DNA of 64,000 nt from CAYFPO01 sp964345035. GTDB taxonomy: Bacteria > Fidelibacterota > Marinisomatia > SCGC-AAA003-L08 > GCA-002704045. The notes below the pieces were generated by a model. That model saw nothing but the letters and a program-made list of their open reading frames with translations. It had not been told where the DNA came from and made no database searches. Numbering within the stretch: position 1 is the stretch's first letter; each line of letters begins with the position of its first letter. Shown one piece after another: positions 1-8,414 of this stretch. The stretch spans positions 5,177-69,176 of the forward strand of contig CAYFPO010000007.1 of the NCBI GenBank assembly GCA_964345035.1, read 5' to 3'. The translations under genes and the position numbers were made by a program.

Positions 1-1305
1 AGAATATATGGGACTGCCTGGTTTTCAAAAAAAGACTTGAACACATATCTTCATCGTCTTGAGGAAGCCAAAAAACGGGATCATCGGAAACTTGGGAAAG
101 AACTGGAAATTTATGCATTTGATGAAGAAGTCGGTCCCGGATTACCATTGTGGCTTCCAAACGGAACGGTGCTCATCGATGAGCTTGAAAATCTGGCAAA
201 AGAAACGGAAACCCGTGCAGGGTATCAAAGAGTAAAAACTCCCCATCTGACAAAAGGAGATTTATATAAAAAATCCGGTCATTTGGAATTATATGAGGAA
301 CATATGTATCCTGCCATGAATATTGACGGCATTGATTATTATGTAAAACCAATGAACTGCCCTCATCATCATAAAATTTATGCATCCAAACCACGGAGTT
401 ATCGGGATTTACCTCTTCGTCTTGCTGAATACGGCACTTGTTACCGATATGAAAAATCAGGTCAATTATTTGGGTTGATGCGGGTGAGGAGTATGCAGAT
501 GAATGATGCGCATATTTATTGTACTCCTGAACAATTCAGAGAAGAATTCCTGAATGTCTGTAAAATGTACCTGGAATATTTTGAAATTTTCGGTATTGAA
601 AAGTATCAAATGCGTCTTAGTCTCCATGACAGTGATGGGCTTGGTAACAAATATGTGGATGAACCTGAATTATGGAAACAAACAGAAGCAATTGTTAGAA
701 ACACGCTTGAAGAGGGAAAAATCAATTTTATTGAAGTTCCCGGAGAGGCTGCATTTTATGGACCAAAAATTGATGTACAGGTTTGGAGTGCTATCGAACG
801 AGAATTCACATTGGCAACCAATCAGGTAGATTTTGCAATTCCTCACCGGTTCGATTTAACGTATACAGATGTTTCAGGTGATGAAAAAACACCACTATGC
901 ATCCACCGAGCGCCATTAAGCACCCATGAAAGGTTCATTGGATTCCTTATTGAACATTTTGGCGGGGATTTTCCATTGTGGCTTGCTCCAGTTCAAGCTG
1001 TAATAATTCCTATTTCAGATAAATTTATTGATTACGCAGAATATATAAATAATCGTATCTTTAGCGCCCAAATTCGAACTAAAATTGATAGAAGAAGTGA
1101 AAAAGTCGGAGCAAAGATAAGAGATGCGGAATTGAATAAAATTCCGGTGATGGTAATTGTCGGCGAAAAGGAAGCCGAAGACAAGTTGGTTTCTGTTAGA
1201 AGACGGCATTTAGGTGATATGGGATCTATGGATTGTGATACATTTATTACTGATTTGAGAGCTGAAATACAGAACAAAGCAAAAGGAGTAGCGAATAGCG
1301 GATAA
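1..1305 (+). CDS. thrS: Threonyl-tRNA synthetase, C-terminal part (cut by window edge)
   Basis: Charges tRNA-Thr with threonine in the cytoplasm. The reading frame is open from base 1 (RIYGTAWFSKKDL...), so the TTG at 37 is not the real start; the TGS and editing domains lie upstream of the window. The class II catalytic core is present: zinc ligands in MNCPHHH, NDAHIY and CIHRAP, motif 2 around RYEKSGQLFGLMRVRSMQM, motif 3 in ERFIGFLIEHFGGDFPLWLAP, and the anticodon-binding domain over the last 110 residues. It is first in the translation operon and its last 11 bases overlap infC. Identity is certain; only the 5' end is missing. Confidence 0.97.
   Translation, partial: RIYGTAWFSKKDLNTYLHRLEEAKKRDHRKLGKELEIYAFDEEVGPGLPLWLPNGTVLIDELENLAKETETRAGYQRVKTPHLTKGDLYKKSGHLELYEEHMYPAMNIDGIDYYVKPMNCPHHHKIYASKPRSYRDLPLRLAEYGTCYRYEKSGQLFGLMRVRSMQMNDAHIYCTPEQFREEFLNVCKMYLEYFEIFGIEKYQMRLSLHDSDGLGNKYVDEPELWKQTEAIVRNTLEEGKINFIEVPGEAAFYGPKIDVQVWSAIEREFTLATNQVDFAIPHRFDLTYTDVSGDEKTPLCIHRAPLSTHERFIGFLIEHFGGDFPLWLAPVQAVIIPISDKFIDYAEYINNRIFSAQIRTKIDRRSEKVGAKIRDAELNKIPVMVIVGEKEAEDKLVSVRRRHLGDMGSMDCDTFITDLRAEIQNKAKGVANSG
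1282..1297 (+). promoter_or_regulatory. infC ribosome-binding site and ATA initiation codon
   Basis: AAAGGAG at 1282-1288 sits inside the thrS coding end, about 7 bases before ATA at 1295-1297. No ATG, GTG or TTG occurs in frame between the upstream stop and codon 46. From other bacteria, a rare infC start is discriminated against by IF-3 itself and gives negative feedback; that this happens here is inferred from position only. Confidence 0.75.
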
Positions 1306-1810
1306 AGGTACGGAACACCGTGTAAACGGTGAGATCACTGCAGAGTCAGTACGACTCATTGATGCAAATGGAAAACAAGCTGGCATTCTCATCATCGAAA
1401 AAGCCCTTGAAAAAGCGGATAAAGCAGATTTGGATCTGGTTGAAATTGCACCAAATGCAAATCCACCGGTTTGTAAGTTGCTGGATTATGGTAAGTTTAA
1501 ATATGAACAGCAAAGGGAACAGAAGAGAAACCGGAAAAAACAACATACAGTAAGTGTTAAAGAAATACGACTAAGACCTAGTATAAGCGATCACGATCTT
1601 CTGACTAAATTAACAAAAGCAAAGCAATTCCTTGGAGAAGGCTGTAAATTAAAATTCACAGTCATGTTCAGAGGTAGAGAACGGGCAAGGATGGAAACCG
1701 GTGAAGTGTTATTAAACAGGGTGATTGAAATATTAGAAGATTTAGCTAAGATCGAAAAGGCGGCAGATACTGAAGCAAACAGAATGACTTTGATCATGTC
1801 GCCAAAGTAA
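1295..1810 (+). CDS. infC: Translation initiation factor IF-3, probable ATA start
   Basis: IF-3 binds the 30S subunit, keeps it apart from 50S and proofreads the initiator codon and tRNA. The C-terminal domain (VSVKEIRLRPSISDHDL, FRGRERAR) and N-terminal domain (RVNGEI, VRLIDANGKQAGI, LDLVEIAP) are complete only if translation begins well before the first ATG-type start (TTG at 1430, which would delete the N-terminal domain). In this frame the only opening after the stop at 1289-1291 is CGA ATA GCG GAT. ATA at 1295 lies about 7 bases after an AAAGGAG ribosome-binding site (1282-1288), giving 171 aa, the usual length. IF-3 genes commonly use rare starts (AUU, AUC, AUA) for autoregulation. The gene overlaps thrS by 11 bases. 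Confidence 0.9.
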   Translation: MADKGTEHRVNGEITAESVRLIDANGKQAGILIIEKALEKADKADLDLVEIAPNANPPVCKLLDYGKFKYEQQREQKRNRKKQHTVSVKEIRLRPSISDHDLLTKLTKAKQFLGEGCKLKFTVMFRGRERARMETGEVLLNRVIEILEDLAKIEKAADTEANRMTLIMSPK

Positions 1811-1825
1811 GGAGATATATTTAAA

Positions 1826-2020
1826 ATGCCAAAAATGAAAACAAGAAGATGTGCTGCAAAGAGATTCAGCAAAACCGGATCAGGAAAAATAAAACACAAC
1901 AGATCAGGTGCAAGGCATCTATTGACGAGAAAAAGTTCCTCGAGAAAAAGAAAATTGAGGAAAAACGGTACATTATCCGGTGGTGTGTACCGCAGAACAA
2001 AAAAAATGATCAACTCATAA
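1826..2020 (+). CDS. rpmI: 50S ribosomal protein L35
   Basis: Small, very basic ribosomal protein of 64 aa, the usual length. It begins MPKMKTRRCAAKRF and carries the family's Arg/Lys-rich core (KHNRSGARHLL, SSSRKRKLRK). It follows infC by 15 bases with a GGAG site and precedes rplT by 13 bases, the conserved infC-rpmI-rplT order. No space exists for the long L20-binding pseudoknot known from E. coli, so L20 autoregulation by that structure is unlikely here. Confidence 0.97.
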   Translation: MPKMKTRRCAAKRFSKTGSGKIKHNRSGARHLLTRKSSSRKRKLRKNGTLSGGVYRRTKKMINS

Positions 2021-2033
2021 AGGAATATTTACT

Positions 2034-2378
2034 ATGCCAAGAGCAAACAGTTCAGTACCAAGACACAGAAGACATCGAAAACTTGTTAAACAGGCGAAAG
2101 GGTATTTTGGTACAAGAAAATCCAATTACAGAACCGTAAAAGATGCCCTCGCAAAAGCATGGAGTTATGCATATCGCGACAGAAGGCAGAAAAAAAGAGA
2201 CTTCCGCAGATTATGGATTACCCGTATTAACGCTGGTGTCCGCCTGCATAATATGAAATATTCAGCATTTATTTCTGGATTGAAATCAAAAAATATTGAA
2301 TTAAACAGGAAATCTCTCGCCCATATGGCTGTCCACGATCCAGATGGTTTTGCAGAAATTGTAAAATCAGTCAGCTGA
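2034..2378 (+). CDS. rplT: 50S ribosomal protein L20
   Basis: Large-subunit assembly protein that binds 23S rRNA early. 114 aa, normal length. Family blocks are visible: the N-terminal basic helix (MPRANSSVPRHRRHRKLVKQAKGYFG), YAYRDRRQKKRDFRRLWITRINA in the middle, and GLKSKNIELNRKSLAHMAVHD near the end. Lies between rpmI and pheS in the conserved operon. Confidence 0.97.
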   Translation: MPRANSSVPRHRRHRKLVKQAKGYFGTRKSNYRTVKDALAKAWSYAYRDRRQKKRDFRRLWITRINAGVRLHNMKYSAFISGLKSKNIELNRKSLAHMAVHDPDGFAEIVKSVS

Positions 2379-2388
2379 AATAATTCTC

Positions 2389-3408
2389 GTGTCCATTAAG
2401 GATAAGATACGGGAAGTAGAGAATCAATTTTTACAGGACACAAAAGAACCCCCACAAACCCCTGAAGAATTAGAACTGCTGAGGAATCAGTATCTTGGGC
2501 GGAAAGGAGTAATCGCTGCATTATTTTCCGAAATGGGCGCATTATCCAAAGAAGAACGCCCAATTGCAGGTAAATTGCTGAATGATCTGAAGATTCAGAC
2601 TGCGGCAAATATTGAACAAATATCCAGCAATATAACTGTAGAAAAAACTCAGTCGGATACATTGGATTATACTCTACCTGGAGATCCATTACCAGTTGGC
2701 TCCAGACATCCATTGACAATTGTAATGGAAGATATTAAATCCATTTTCACCAAATTGGGTTTTTCCATTGCATACGGTCCCGAAGTGGACACTGAATTCT
2801 ACAATTTTGAAGCATTAAATATCCCTGAGCATCATCCTGCCCGGGATATGCAGGACACATTTTATATAGAACCCGGTGTTGTGTTGAGAACACACACTTC
2901 AAATACCCAGATCCATACTTTATTACAACATGCTGTCCCGGTGAAAATTATTGCTCCGGGAAGAGTATATCGTAATGAGGATATCAGTGTTAGGAGTTAT
3001 TGTCTTTTCCATCAGGTGGAAGGCTTGTATGTAGATAAAAATGTGACTTTTGGTGACCTAAAAGGAGTGCTGGATTTCTTTGCAAAGGAATTTTTTGGGA
3101 ATGATGTTAAAACCAGGTTCAGACCAAGTTATTTCCCGTTTACAGAACCCAGTGCTGAAATGGATGTATCCTGTATTTTCTGTCAGGGAAAAGGGTGTAA
3201 GATCTGCAAACATGCAGGTTGGCTGGAAATACTTGGATGCGGTATGGTTGACCCTGAAGTTTATAATTCTGTGGAAATTGATCCGGATGAATGGACAGGA
3301 TATGCATTTGGAATGGGAATTGAAAGAATGTCAATGCTCAGATATGGAGTAGAAGATATACGTATGTTCTATGATGGAGATATCCGTTTTTTGAGGCAAT
3401 TCAGTTGA
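2389..3408 (+). CDS. pheS: Phenylalanyl-tRNA synthetase alpha subunit
   Basis: Catalytic subunit of the alpha2beta2 PheRS, which joins phenylalanine to tRNA-Phe. 339 aa, normal. The N-terminal coiled coil (about 1-90) is followed by the class II core: SRHPLTIVMEDIKSIFTKLGF (motif 1 region), RNEDISVRSYCLFHQVEG (motif 2) and FGMGIERMSMLRYG (motif 3). A small Cys cluster (CIFCQGKGCKICKHAGW, about 257-273) is common in the family. Starts at GTG; its stop overlaps the pheT start by 4 bases, implying coupled translation. Confidence 0.97.
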   Translation: MSIKDKIREVENQFLQDTKEPPQTPEELELLRNQYLGRKGVIAALFSEMGALSKEERPIAGKLLNDLKIQTAANIEQISSNITVEKTQSDTLDYTLPGDPLPVGSRHPLTIVMEDIKSIFTKLGFSIAYGPEVDTEFYNFEALNIPEHHPARDMQDTFYIEPGVVLRTHTSNTQIHTLLQHAVPVKIIAPGRVYRNEDISVRSYCLFHQVEGLYVDKNVTFGDLKGVLDFFAKEFFGNDVKTRFRPSYFPFTEPSAEMDVSCIFCQGKGCKICKHAGWLEILGCGMVDPEVYNSVEIDPDEWTGYAFGMGIERMSMLRYGVEDIRMFYDGDIRFLRQFS

Positions 3409-5786
3409 AAATTTCACTAAACTGGATACAGGATTATTTAAAAACTACCAAACCACCGGATGAACTGGTTGCGGGGTTGACCGCCCTTGGACTTGAATGC
3501 ACTGCTGAATCCAGTGAATATACATTCTCTGGTGTGGTAATAGGTGAGGTTGTTGAATGTGAAAAGCATCCCAATGCGGATAAATTATCACTGTGCAGAG
3601 TAAATGCTGGAGGAAACTCTTTGTTGGATATTATTTGCGGTGCTCCTAATGTCATAGCGGGAATTTCTGTGCCCGTAGCACCTGTGGGTGCTGTCCTGAA
3701 ATCGGGCGAATTTAAAATCAAAAAAACTAAAATTCGCGGAGTGGAATCAAATGGTATGATTTGTTCCGGTGCTGAGTTGGATTTATCTGAGGATCATACC
3801 GGTATTCTCGTCCTGGAAACTGATGAGTCGCCTGGAACAAATTTCAAAAATACACTACCACAAAAACAGGATACAATTTTTGAAATTGATCTTACTCCAA
3901 ACAGGGGCGATTGTTTTGGACATTTGGGAGTTGCAAGGGAAATTGGATTGCTTGAAAATACTCCGGTAATCAGACGTAATAAAGAAATTTTGCCCGGAAA
4001 CACAAAAATTGAAGATGTTGCATCAGTCAAAATACTGAGCATGGAGGGATGTCCAAGGTATGCTGCCCGTGTAGTCACCGGAGTGAAAATTGGTCCATCA
4101 CCGGATTGGCTGGTAGAAAAACTATCTGCAATCGGACAGAAATCCATAAACAATGTGGTAGATGCCGCAAATTTCGTTTTGATGGATACAGGACATCCCA
4201 TGCATACTTTCGATTTGAAAAAACTCGCTGGCAATGAAATTCAAGTTAGATTTGCAAAAACAGGTGAAAAAATTACCTTGCTGGATGAACAGGAATATGA
4301 TCTAAAGGAATTCCACCTGTTGATTTGTGACAAGGAAAAGCCTGTAGCTTTGGCTGGAATTATGGGAGATTTGGATTCCGGCATATCAGGTGATACCACT
4401 GATATATTGATTGAAAGTGCATATTTTGATCCGACAGTTATCCGGAAAGGAGCTAAACATTTTGACCTATCAACGGAAGCATCCAAGCGGTTTGAAAGAG
4501 ATACGGATATTGAAGGATTAATACCTGCATTGAATCAACTCGCTGCATTGATACAGGAGGTTGCCGGAGGAGAAATTGCAGATGGAATCATAGATGTATA
4601 TCCTGACAAAAAAAATCCCGGTAAGATCACATATAGTTTGGTTGAATGTAATGCATTCTTAGGAACAGATATTAGTGAAAAAGAAGTAGAAAAATATTTA
4701 ACCGGTTTGGAAATTACATGGGAAAAAACCAATCAGGACTATAATTGTGTCGTCCCCACATTTAGGAATGATTTGACCCGTACAGTGGATATTTATGAAG
4801 AAATTGCCAGAGTGTATGGTTTTAATAATATTCCATATAAACCCGTATTTACAGGAAGTTATACATCATTTATTCATGATGACCATAAAAAAACATCCGA
4901 TATTCAATCCACTTTAGCAAATTTGGGATTTATTGAGCATTATTCCAATAGCCTGATAAATAATCGATATGCAAAAGAATTTTCAAATAATGTACCGGTA
5001 AAAATATCGAACCCCCTCAGCATGGAAATGGAAGTTTTAAGAACTTCATTACTACCCGGTTTACTCGAGGCAGTATCTTATAATGAAAAACGAAGCCAGA
5101 ATAATTTCAAATTGTTTGAAATTGGCGCTGTACATAAATTTATTCCCAAAAAAGAGACAAGATCTTGTGAGTCATTTTCAGTTGGTATCGTTTGGAATTT
5201 TGCTGAAGATCTGCATTGGAGGGAATTAAATCCAGGAGATTTTTACCGTGTAAAAGGAGAATTAACCACAATTCTGCGTTTAATCGGATGCACTAACATT
5301 CAGTTTTCATTGACTGAGCAATTGGGATATCAAGCAGCTTTTCAGGTAAAATCCGGAAAAATTAAAATTGGTGTGGTTGGAACACCTGTGCTGGAAATTT
5401 TACAGTCCCGTGATATTAACCATGAAATTTTCGTTTTTGAAGGGAATATTGACAATATCAGAAAATCCTGTGATAGAAAACAAATAACTATCAGTAAACC
5501 AAACCCATTCCCGGCAATCAGTAGAGATATCGCAATTCAGGTGAAACACGAAATTTCTAATAAAAATATTATGGACTTGATACATTCAAACGGGGGTGAA
5601 TTTCTAACATCCGTACATTTATTTGATTTTTATCAGGATGAAAAATTAGGTGATGATCAAAAAAGTTTGGCATATTCACTGGTATTTCAATCAGCAGATA
5701 AAACACTAACTGATAAAGAAGCAGATAAATGGGTAGGCCAGGTCATTTCTGCATTGAAAACAAATTTTAATATAATTCAGAGATAA
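3405..5786 (+). CDS. pheT: Phenylalanyl-tRNA synthetase beta subunit
   Basis: Editing and tRNA-binding subunit of PheRS. 793 aa, normal length. Domains in order: EMAP-like OB fold near 40-150 (VECEKHPNADKLSLCRVNAG), B3/B4 editing domain around 210-390 (DAANFVLMDTGHPMHTFD), B5 domain near 400-480, the catalytic-like core, and the C-terminal ferredoxin-like anticodon-binding domain in the last 95 residues (PFPAISRDIAIQVK). Starts at TTG overlapping the pheS stop. Confidence 0.97.
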   Translation: MKISLNWIQDYLKTTKPPDELVAGLTALGLECTAESSEYTFSGVVIGEVVECEKHPNADKLSLCRVNAGGNSLLDIICGAPNVIAGISVPVAPVGAVLKSGEFKIKKTKIRGVESNGMICSGAELDLSEDHTGILVLETDESPGTNFKNTLPQKQDTIFEIDLTPNRGDCFGHLGVAREIGLLENTPVIRRNKEILPGNTKIEDVASVKILSMEGCPRYAARVVTGVKIGPSPDWLVEKLSAIGQKSINNVVDAANFVLMDTGHPMHTFDLKKLAGNEIQVRFAKTGEKITLLDEQEYDLKEFHLLICDKEKPVALAGIMGDLDSGISGDTTDILIESAYFDPTVIRKGAKHFDLSTEASKRFERDTDIEGLIPALNQLAALIQEVAGGEIADGIIDVYPDKKNPGKITYSLVECNAFLGTDISEKEVEKYLTGLEITWEKTNQDYNCVVPTFRNDLTRTVDIYEEIARVYGFNNIPYKPVFTGSYTSFIHDDHKKTSDIQSTLANLGFIEHYSNSLINNRYAKEFSNNVPVKISNPLSMEMEVLRTSLLPGLLEAVSYNEKRSQNNFKLFEIGAVHKFIPKKETRSCESFSVGIVWNFAEDLHWRELNPGDFYRVKGELTTILRLIGCTNIQFSLTEQLGYQAAFQVKSGKIKIGVVGTPVLEILQSRDINHEIFVFEGNIDNIRKSCDRKQITISKPNPFPAISRDIAIQVKHEISNKNIMDLIHSNGGEFLTSVHLFDFYQDEKLGDDQKSLAYSLVFQSADKTLTDKEADKWVGQVISALKTNFNIIQR

Positions 5787-5795
5787 GGGGAAAAA

Positions 5796-6101
5796 ATGAG
5801 TGAGCAAAATGTAATAAAAGTGCCGATTATGGGGCAGGAATATGTTGTGAATACAACAGCACCGGCAAAATATATCAATGATATAGCTTCATATGTGAAT
5901 GACAAAATGGAAGAGATTCAGGAATCTGGTATTGAGCAGGATTCACAGCTCCGAATTGCAGTGCTTGCAGCAATGAATATCACTGATGAACTTTTTACCG
6001 GAAAGAAGAATCAGGATAAACTCTTCAGTGAACTTGAAAAGAAAACCAACAAAGTAAAAAAACTGGTAGATAAAGAAATCCAAAACCTGGAAAAACAGTA
6101 A
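5796..6101 (+). CDS. zapA: Cell division protein ZapA-like
   Basis: ZapA cross-links FtsZ filaments at the division ring. 101 aa, typical. It has the N-terminal fold (VIKVPIMGQEYVVNTTAPAKYINDIASYVNDKM), the LRIAVLAAMNITDELF helix and a C-terminal coiled coil rich in Lys/Glu. A GGGG site precedes ATG. Position directly behind pheST is common for zapA. The 6S RNA often found beside zapA is not here: only 10 bases separate it from folD. Confidence 0.88.
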   Translation: MSEQNVIKVPIMGQEYVVNTTAPAKYINDIASYVNDKMEEIQESGIEQDSQLRIAVLAAMNITDELFTGKKNQDKLFSELEKKTNKVKKLVDKEIQNLEKQ

Positions 6102-6111
6102 TTATTACAAT

Positions 6112-6993
6112 TTGAAAACCACACTACTGGTTGGTAAACCTGTTGCTGACCATCTAAGAAAAAGACTGAGCAATGTTGTTCAGACTCTCGCAGATGCCAG
6201 TATAACACCTGGATTAGCTGCTGTAATAGTTGGTGATGATCCTGCATCGCAAGTTTATGTCAGAAACAAGGAAAGAGCATTTGCAAAACTGGGATGCTAC
6301 AGCAAAACAATTCATCTACCACAAAATACTACTGAAGAGGAAATTCTAAATCTCATAAGAAATCTAAACAACGATCCTGCATTTCACGGTATATTAGTAC
6401 AATTACCACTACCAAAACATTTAAACAGTAGAATAATTCTCCATGCTGTGAATCCCAAAAAAGATGTAGATGGGTTCCATCCTGAAAATCTGGGATTACT
6501 TCTGGAGGGGAATCCTGGTTTTGTTCCCTGTACTCCGAATGGAATTTTAGAAATCTTGAAGTATTATCAAATTCCGGTCAATGGGCGGCATGCGGTAATC
6601 GTAGGCAGAAGCAATATTGTAGGTAAACCAATGTTTGCGTTATTATGCCAAAAATTTGAAATGGGAAATGCCACGGTGTCCATTTGTCATACAGGTACAC
6701 AGAATATTAACCAATTTACAAAACAGGCAGATATACTCATAGCCGCAGCAGGTTCACCCGGAATGATAACAGGAGAAATGCTCAAACAAGGTGTGGATAT
6801 CATTGATGTTGGGATCAATCGAGTTGAGGATGATTCTGAAAAGGGATACCATTTATGTGGAGATGTGGATACAGAATCCGTGATGGGTATTGCAAACAGT
6901 GTCACTCCCGTACCGGGAGGTGTAGGTCCATTGACCATTACAATGCTGCTCTCCAATACCATAAAATCTGCGAAAAGAAATTTATTTAATTGA
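6112..6993 (+). CDS. folD: Bifunctional methylenetetrahydrofolate dehydrogenase/cyclohydrolase
   Basis: Interconverts 5,10-methylene-, methenyl- and 10-formyl-tetrahydrofolate, linking one-carbon units to purine and formyl-Met synthesis. 293 aa, normal. Visible are the substrate-binding block with catalytic Lys (YVRNKERAFAKLG), ILVQLPLPKHL, DVDGFHPENLG, the nucleotide-binding site VIVGRSNIVGKP and the PGGVGPLTITMLL signature. Starts at TTG 10 bases after zapA; last gene of the translation cluster before tRNA-Arg. Confidence 0.96.
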   Translation: MKTTLLVGKPVADHLRKRLSNVVQTLADASITPGLAAVIVGDDPASQVYVRNKERAFAKLGCYSKTIHLPQNTTEEEILNLIRNLNNDPAFHGILVQLPLPKHLNSRIILHAVNPKKDVDGFHPENLGLLLEGNPGFVPCTPNGILEILKYYQIPVNGRHAVIVGRSNIVGKPMFALLCQKFEMGNATVSICHTGTQNINQFTKQADILIAAAGSPGMITGEMLKQGVDIIDVGINRVEDDSEKGYHLCGDVDTESVMGIANSVTPVPGGVGPLTITMLLSNTIKSAKRNLFN

Positions 6994-7003
6994 TAATTTA
7001 CTT

Positions 7004-7075
7004 GCCCCTGTAGTTCAATGGATAGAATGAAGGATTCCGGTTCCTTTGATACAGGTTCGACTCCTGTCGGGGGTA
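7004..7075 (+). tRNA. tRNA-Arg (anticodon CCG)
   Basis: Full cloverleaf by eye: acceptor GCCCCTG with CGGGGGT (G-U closing pair), D stem GTTC/GAAT with an AATGGATA loop, anticodon stem AAGGA/TCCTT with loop TTCCGGT (anticodon CCG), 4-base variable loop, T stem ACAGG/CCTGT with loop TTCGACT, discriminator A. CCA is not encoded. It lies 10 bases after folD and probably shares its transcript. Its 3' half is duplicated twice downstream in damaged form. Confidence 0.95.
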
Positions 7076-7149
7076 CAAATCTACATCCGGATAAATCCGG
7101 GATTACAATTTACATGCCGGTTTCAATTGTGAATCAAACATCGATAAAT

Positions 7150-7238
7150 ATTAGTAAATGGAAATAGGATTCCGGTTCCTGGGATACAGGTTCCCTGTCC
7201 GCCCTACAGTGAAGCCGGCGGGGACTCCTGTCGGGGGT
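7150..7238 (+). pseudogene. Degenerate tRNA-Arg copy 1 with T-loop insertion
   Basis: Keeps the anticodon arm (AGGA-TTCCGGT-TCCT) and the 3' acceptor strand, but the D arm is eroded (only TAGTAAATGGA resembles the parent), the 5' acceptor strand is missing, and 29 bases (7194-7222) are inserted between TTC and GACT of the T loop. The insert can pair CCGCC with GGCGG to make a GC-rich hairpin. It cannot form a normal tRNA. Confidence 0.85.
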
Positions 7239-7313
7239 ACAAATCTACATCCGGATAAATCCGGGATTACAATTTACATGCCGGTTTCAATTGTGAATCA
7301 AACATCGATAAAT

Positions 7314-7402
7314 ATTAGTAAATGGAAATAGGATTCCGGTTCCTGGGATACAGGTTCCCTGTCCGCCCCGCGTGCAAGCCGGCGGGGACTCCTGTCGGGG
7401 GT
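7314..7402 (+). pseudogene. Degenerate tRNA-Arg copy 2 with T-loop insertion
   Basis: Same structure as the first copy, with the 29-base insert at 7358-7386. The hairpin arms (CCTGTCCGCC and GCCGGCGGG) are unchanged, while the loop reads CCGCGTGCAA instead of CTACAGTGAA. The anticodon arm is intact; the D arm and 5' acceptor are lost. Confidence 0.85.
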
Positions 7403-7416
7403 ACAAATCTACATCC

Positions 7417-7610
7417 ATGGTAAACCGAAATTATAGATTTACTCAAAAAATACGGTTTTAGATATTTTAACAAAGTTACAAATAAAAAAAATCTCTATGT
7501 AATTGAATGAAATTCTTTTTTAAATTTGTAAATGTTTATCAGGTGAAATTGCATTCGGTTAACTTACATTTTAATTTTATGAAAAATCAAATCAATAAAG
7601 AGGATAAAGT
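7417..7610. other. AT-rich intergenic leader before the stator operon
   Basis: Contains no ORF or clear hairpin. It is strongly AT-rich and must hold the promoter for the motA/motB-like pair. TAAATTTG near 7521 resembles the Bacteroidota -7 element TAnnTTTG, but a -33 element at the proper distance is not evident, so I do not call a promoter. A GAGG ribosome site lies just before the ATG at 7611. Confidence 0.6.
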
Positions 7611-8414
7611 ATGAATCTTGGTACCTTAGTAGGATTATTATTAGGTTTCGCATTAATAGGTACAGGTATGTACCTGTCTGCAAGTGGTGCAGGAAAAACA
7701 ATGCTTGACTATTATGATACAGTTAGTATGCTTATTGTTTTGGGTGGTTCCTTGTCCGCAACTGCAATTGCTTTTAAAATCGGAGATGTACTGTCTATTT
7801 TTAAATCCCTGGGCAGATTATTCAAGGATGATAATTTCACATTGGGGGACGTAGTGGATGATTGTGTAGAACTGGCTGAATCAAACAGAAAAGGACAGTT
7901 GGAAGGGCAATTAGATGCAACACCATCCTCCATGCCATTCAGGATGCATCCAATTAAAACTGGCATACAAATGATCGTTGATGGTAGTAAACCTGAGGAT
8001 ATTGAGGAAGTATTAGAAAATACAGAGAAATACCGTTCACAAAGGGAAGCTATCAAAGCCAATGTATTGAAAAAAATGGGTGAATATTCACCGGCATTTG
8101 GGATGGTAGGAACATTAATCGGCCTAGTTATGATGTTGTATGGTATGGGTTCAGGTGAAAGTGAAGATATGGCAGCCAAATTAGGTCTTTCAATGGCGGT
8201 AGCATTAATAACCACATTATATGGAGCCATATTCGCTAATTTTTTCTTCTTACCATTTTCTGATAAACTCAAAGGTAAAAATGAACAAAAAAGTGTTGAA
8301 AGTGCTTTATGTAGTGCAGGAGTCATGCTCATAGCAAAAAAGGTGCATCCAATATTAGTTAGAGAAAAACTCAATGCATATATTCCACGGGTTCAACGAA
8401 AAACTGAAGAATAA
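7611..8414 (+). CDS. MotA/PomA-like stator channel protein
   Basis: Inner-membrane ion-channel subunit of a MotA/PomA/ExbB-type stator that turns ion flow into torque. 267 aa with four membrane segments: about 5-22, 38-56, and a pair at 148-168 and 178-202 (EYSPAFGMVGTLIGLVMML and MAVALITTLYGAIFANFFFLP). The long cytoplasmic loop between segments 2 and 3 (about 60-145) is typical of MotA. The start MNLGTLVGLLLGFALI and SILIVLGGS-like block (VSMLIVLGGSLSAT) resemble the sodium-driven PomA. Its stop overlaps the next gene's ATG by one base. Confidence 0.88.
   Translation: MNLGTLVGLLLGFALIGTGMYLSASGAGKTMLDYYDTVSMLIVLGGSLSATAIAFKIGDVLSIFKSLGRLFKDDNFTLGDVVDDCVELAESNRKGQLEGQLDATPSSMPFRMHPIKTGIQMIVDGSKPEDIEEVLENTEKYRSQREAIKANVLKKMGEYSPAFGMVGTLIGLVMMLYGMGSGESEDMAAKLGLSMAVALITTLYGAIFANFFFLPFSDKLKGKNEQKSVESALCSAGVMLIAKKVHPILVREKLNAYIPRVQRKTEE

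Larger units (their letters stand above)
7075..7416 (+). repeat. Tandem duplication of the tRNA-Arg 3' half plus 92-bp linker
   Basis: A 164-bp unit occurs twice (period measured from GGATTCCGG at 7167 to the same at 7331), continuing from the intact tRNA, where the matching distance is 135 bp; the 29-bp difference is an insertion in the T loop. The linkers 7075-7166 and 7239-7330 are identical over 92 bases. The third linker stops matching near 7415. The units differ from each other at only six bases, all in one 10-base stretch (7204-7213 and 7368-7377). Confidence 0.93.
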
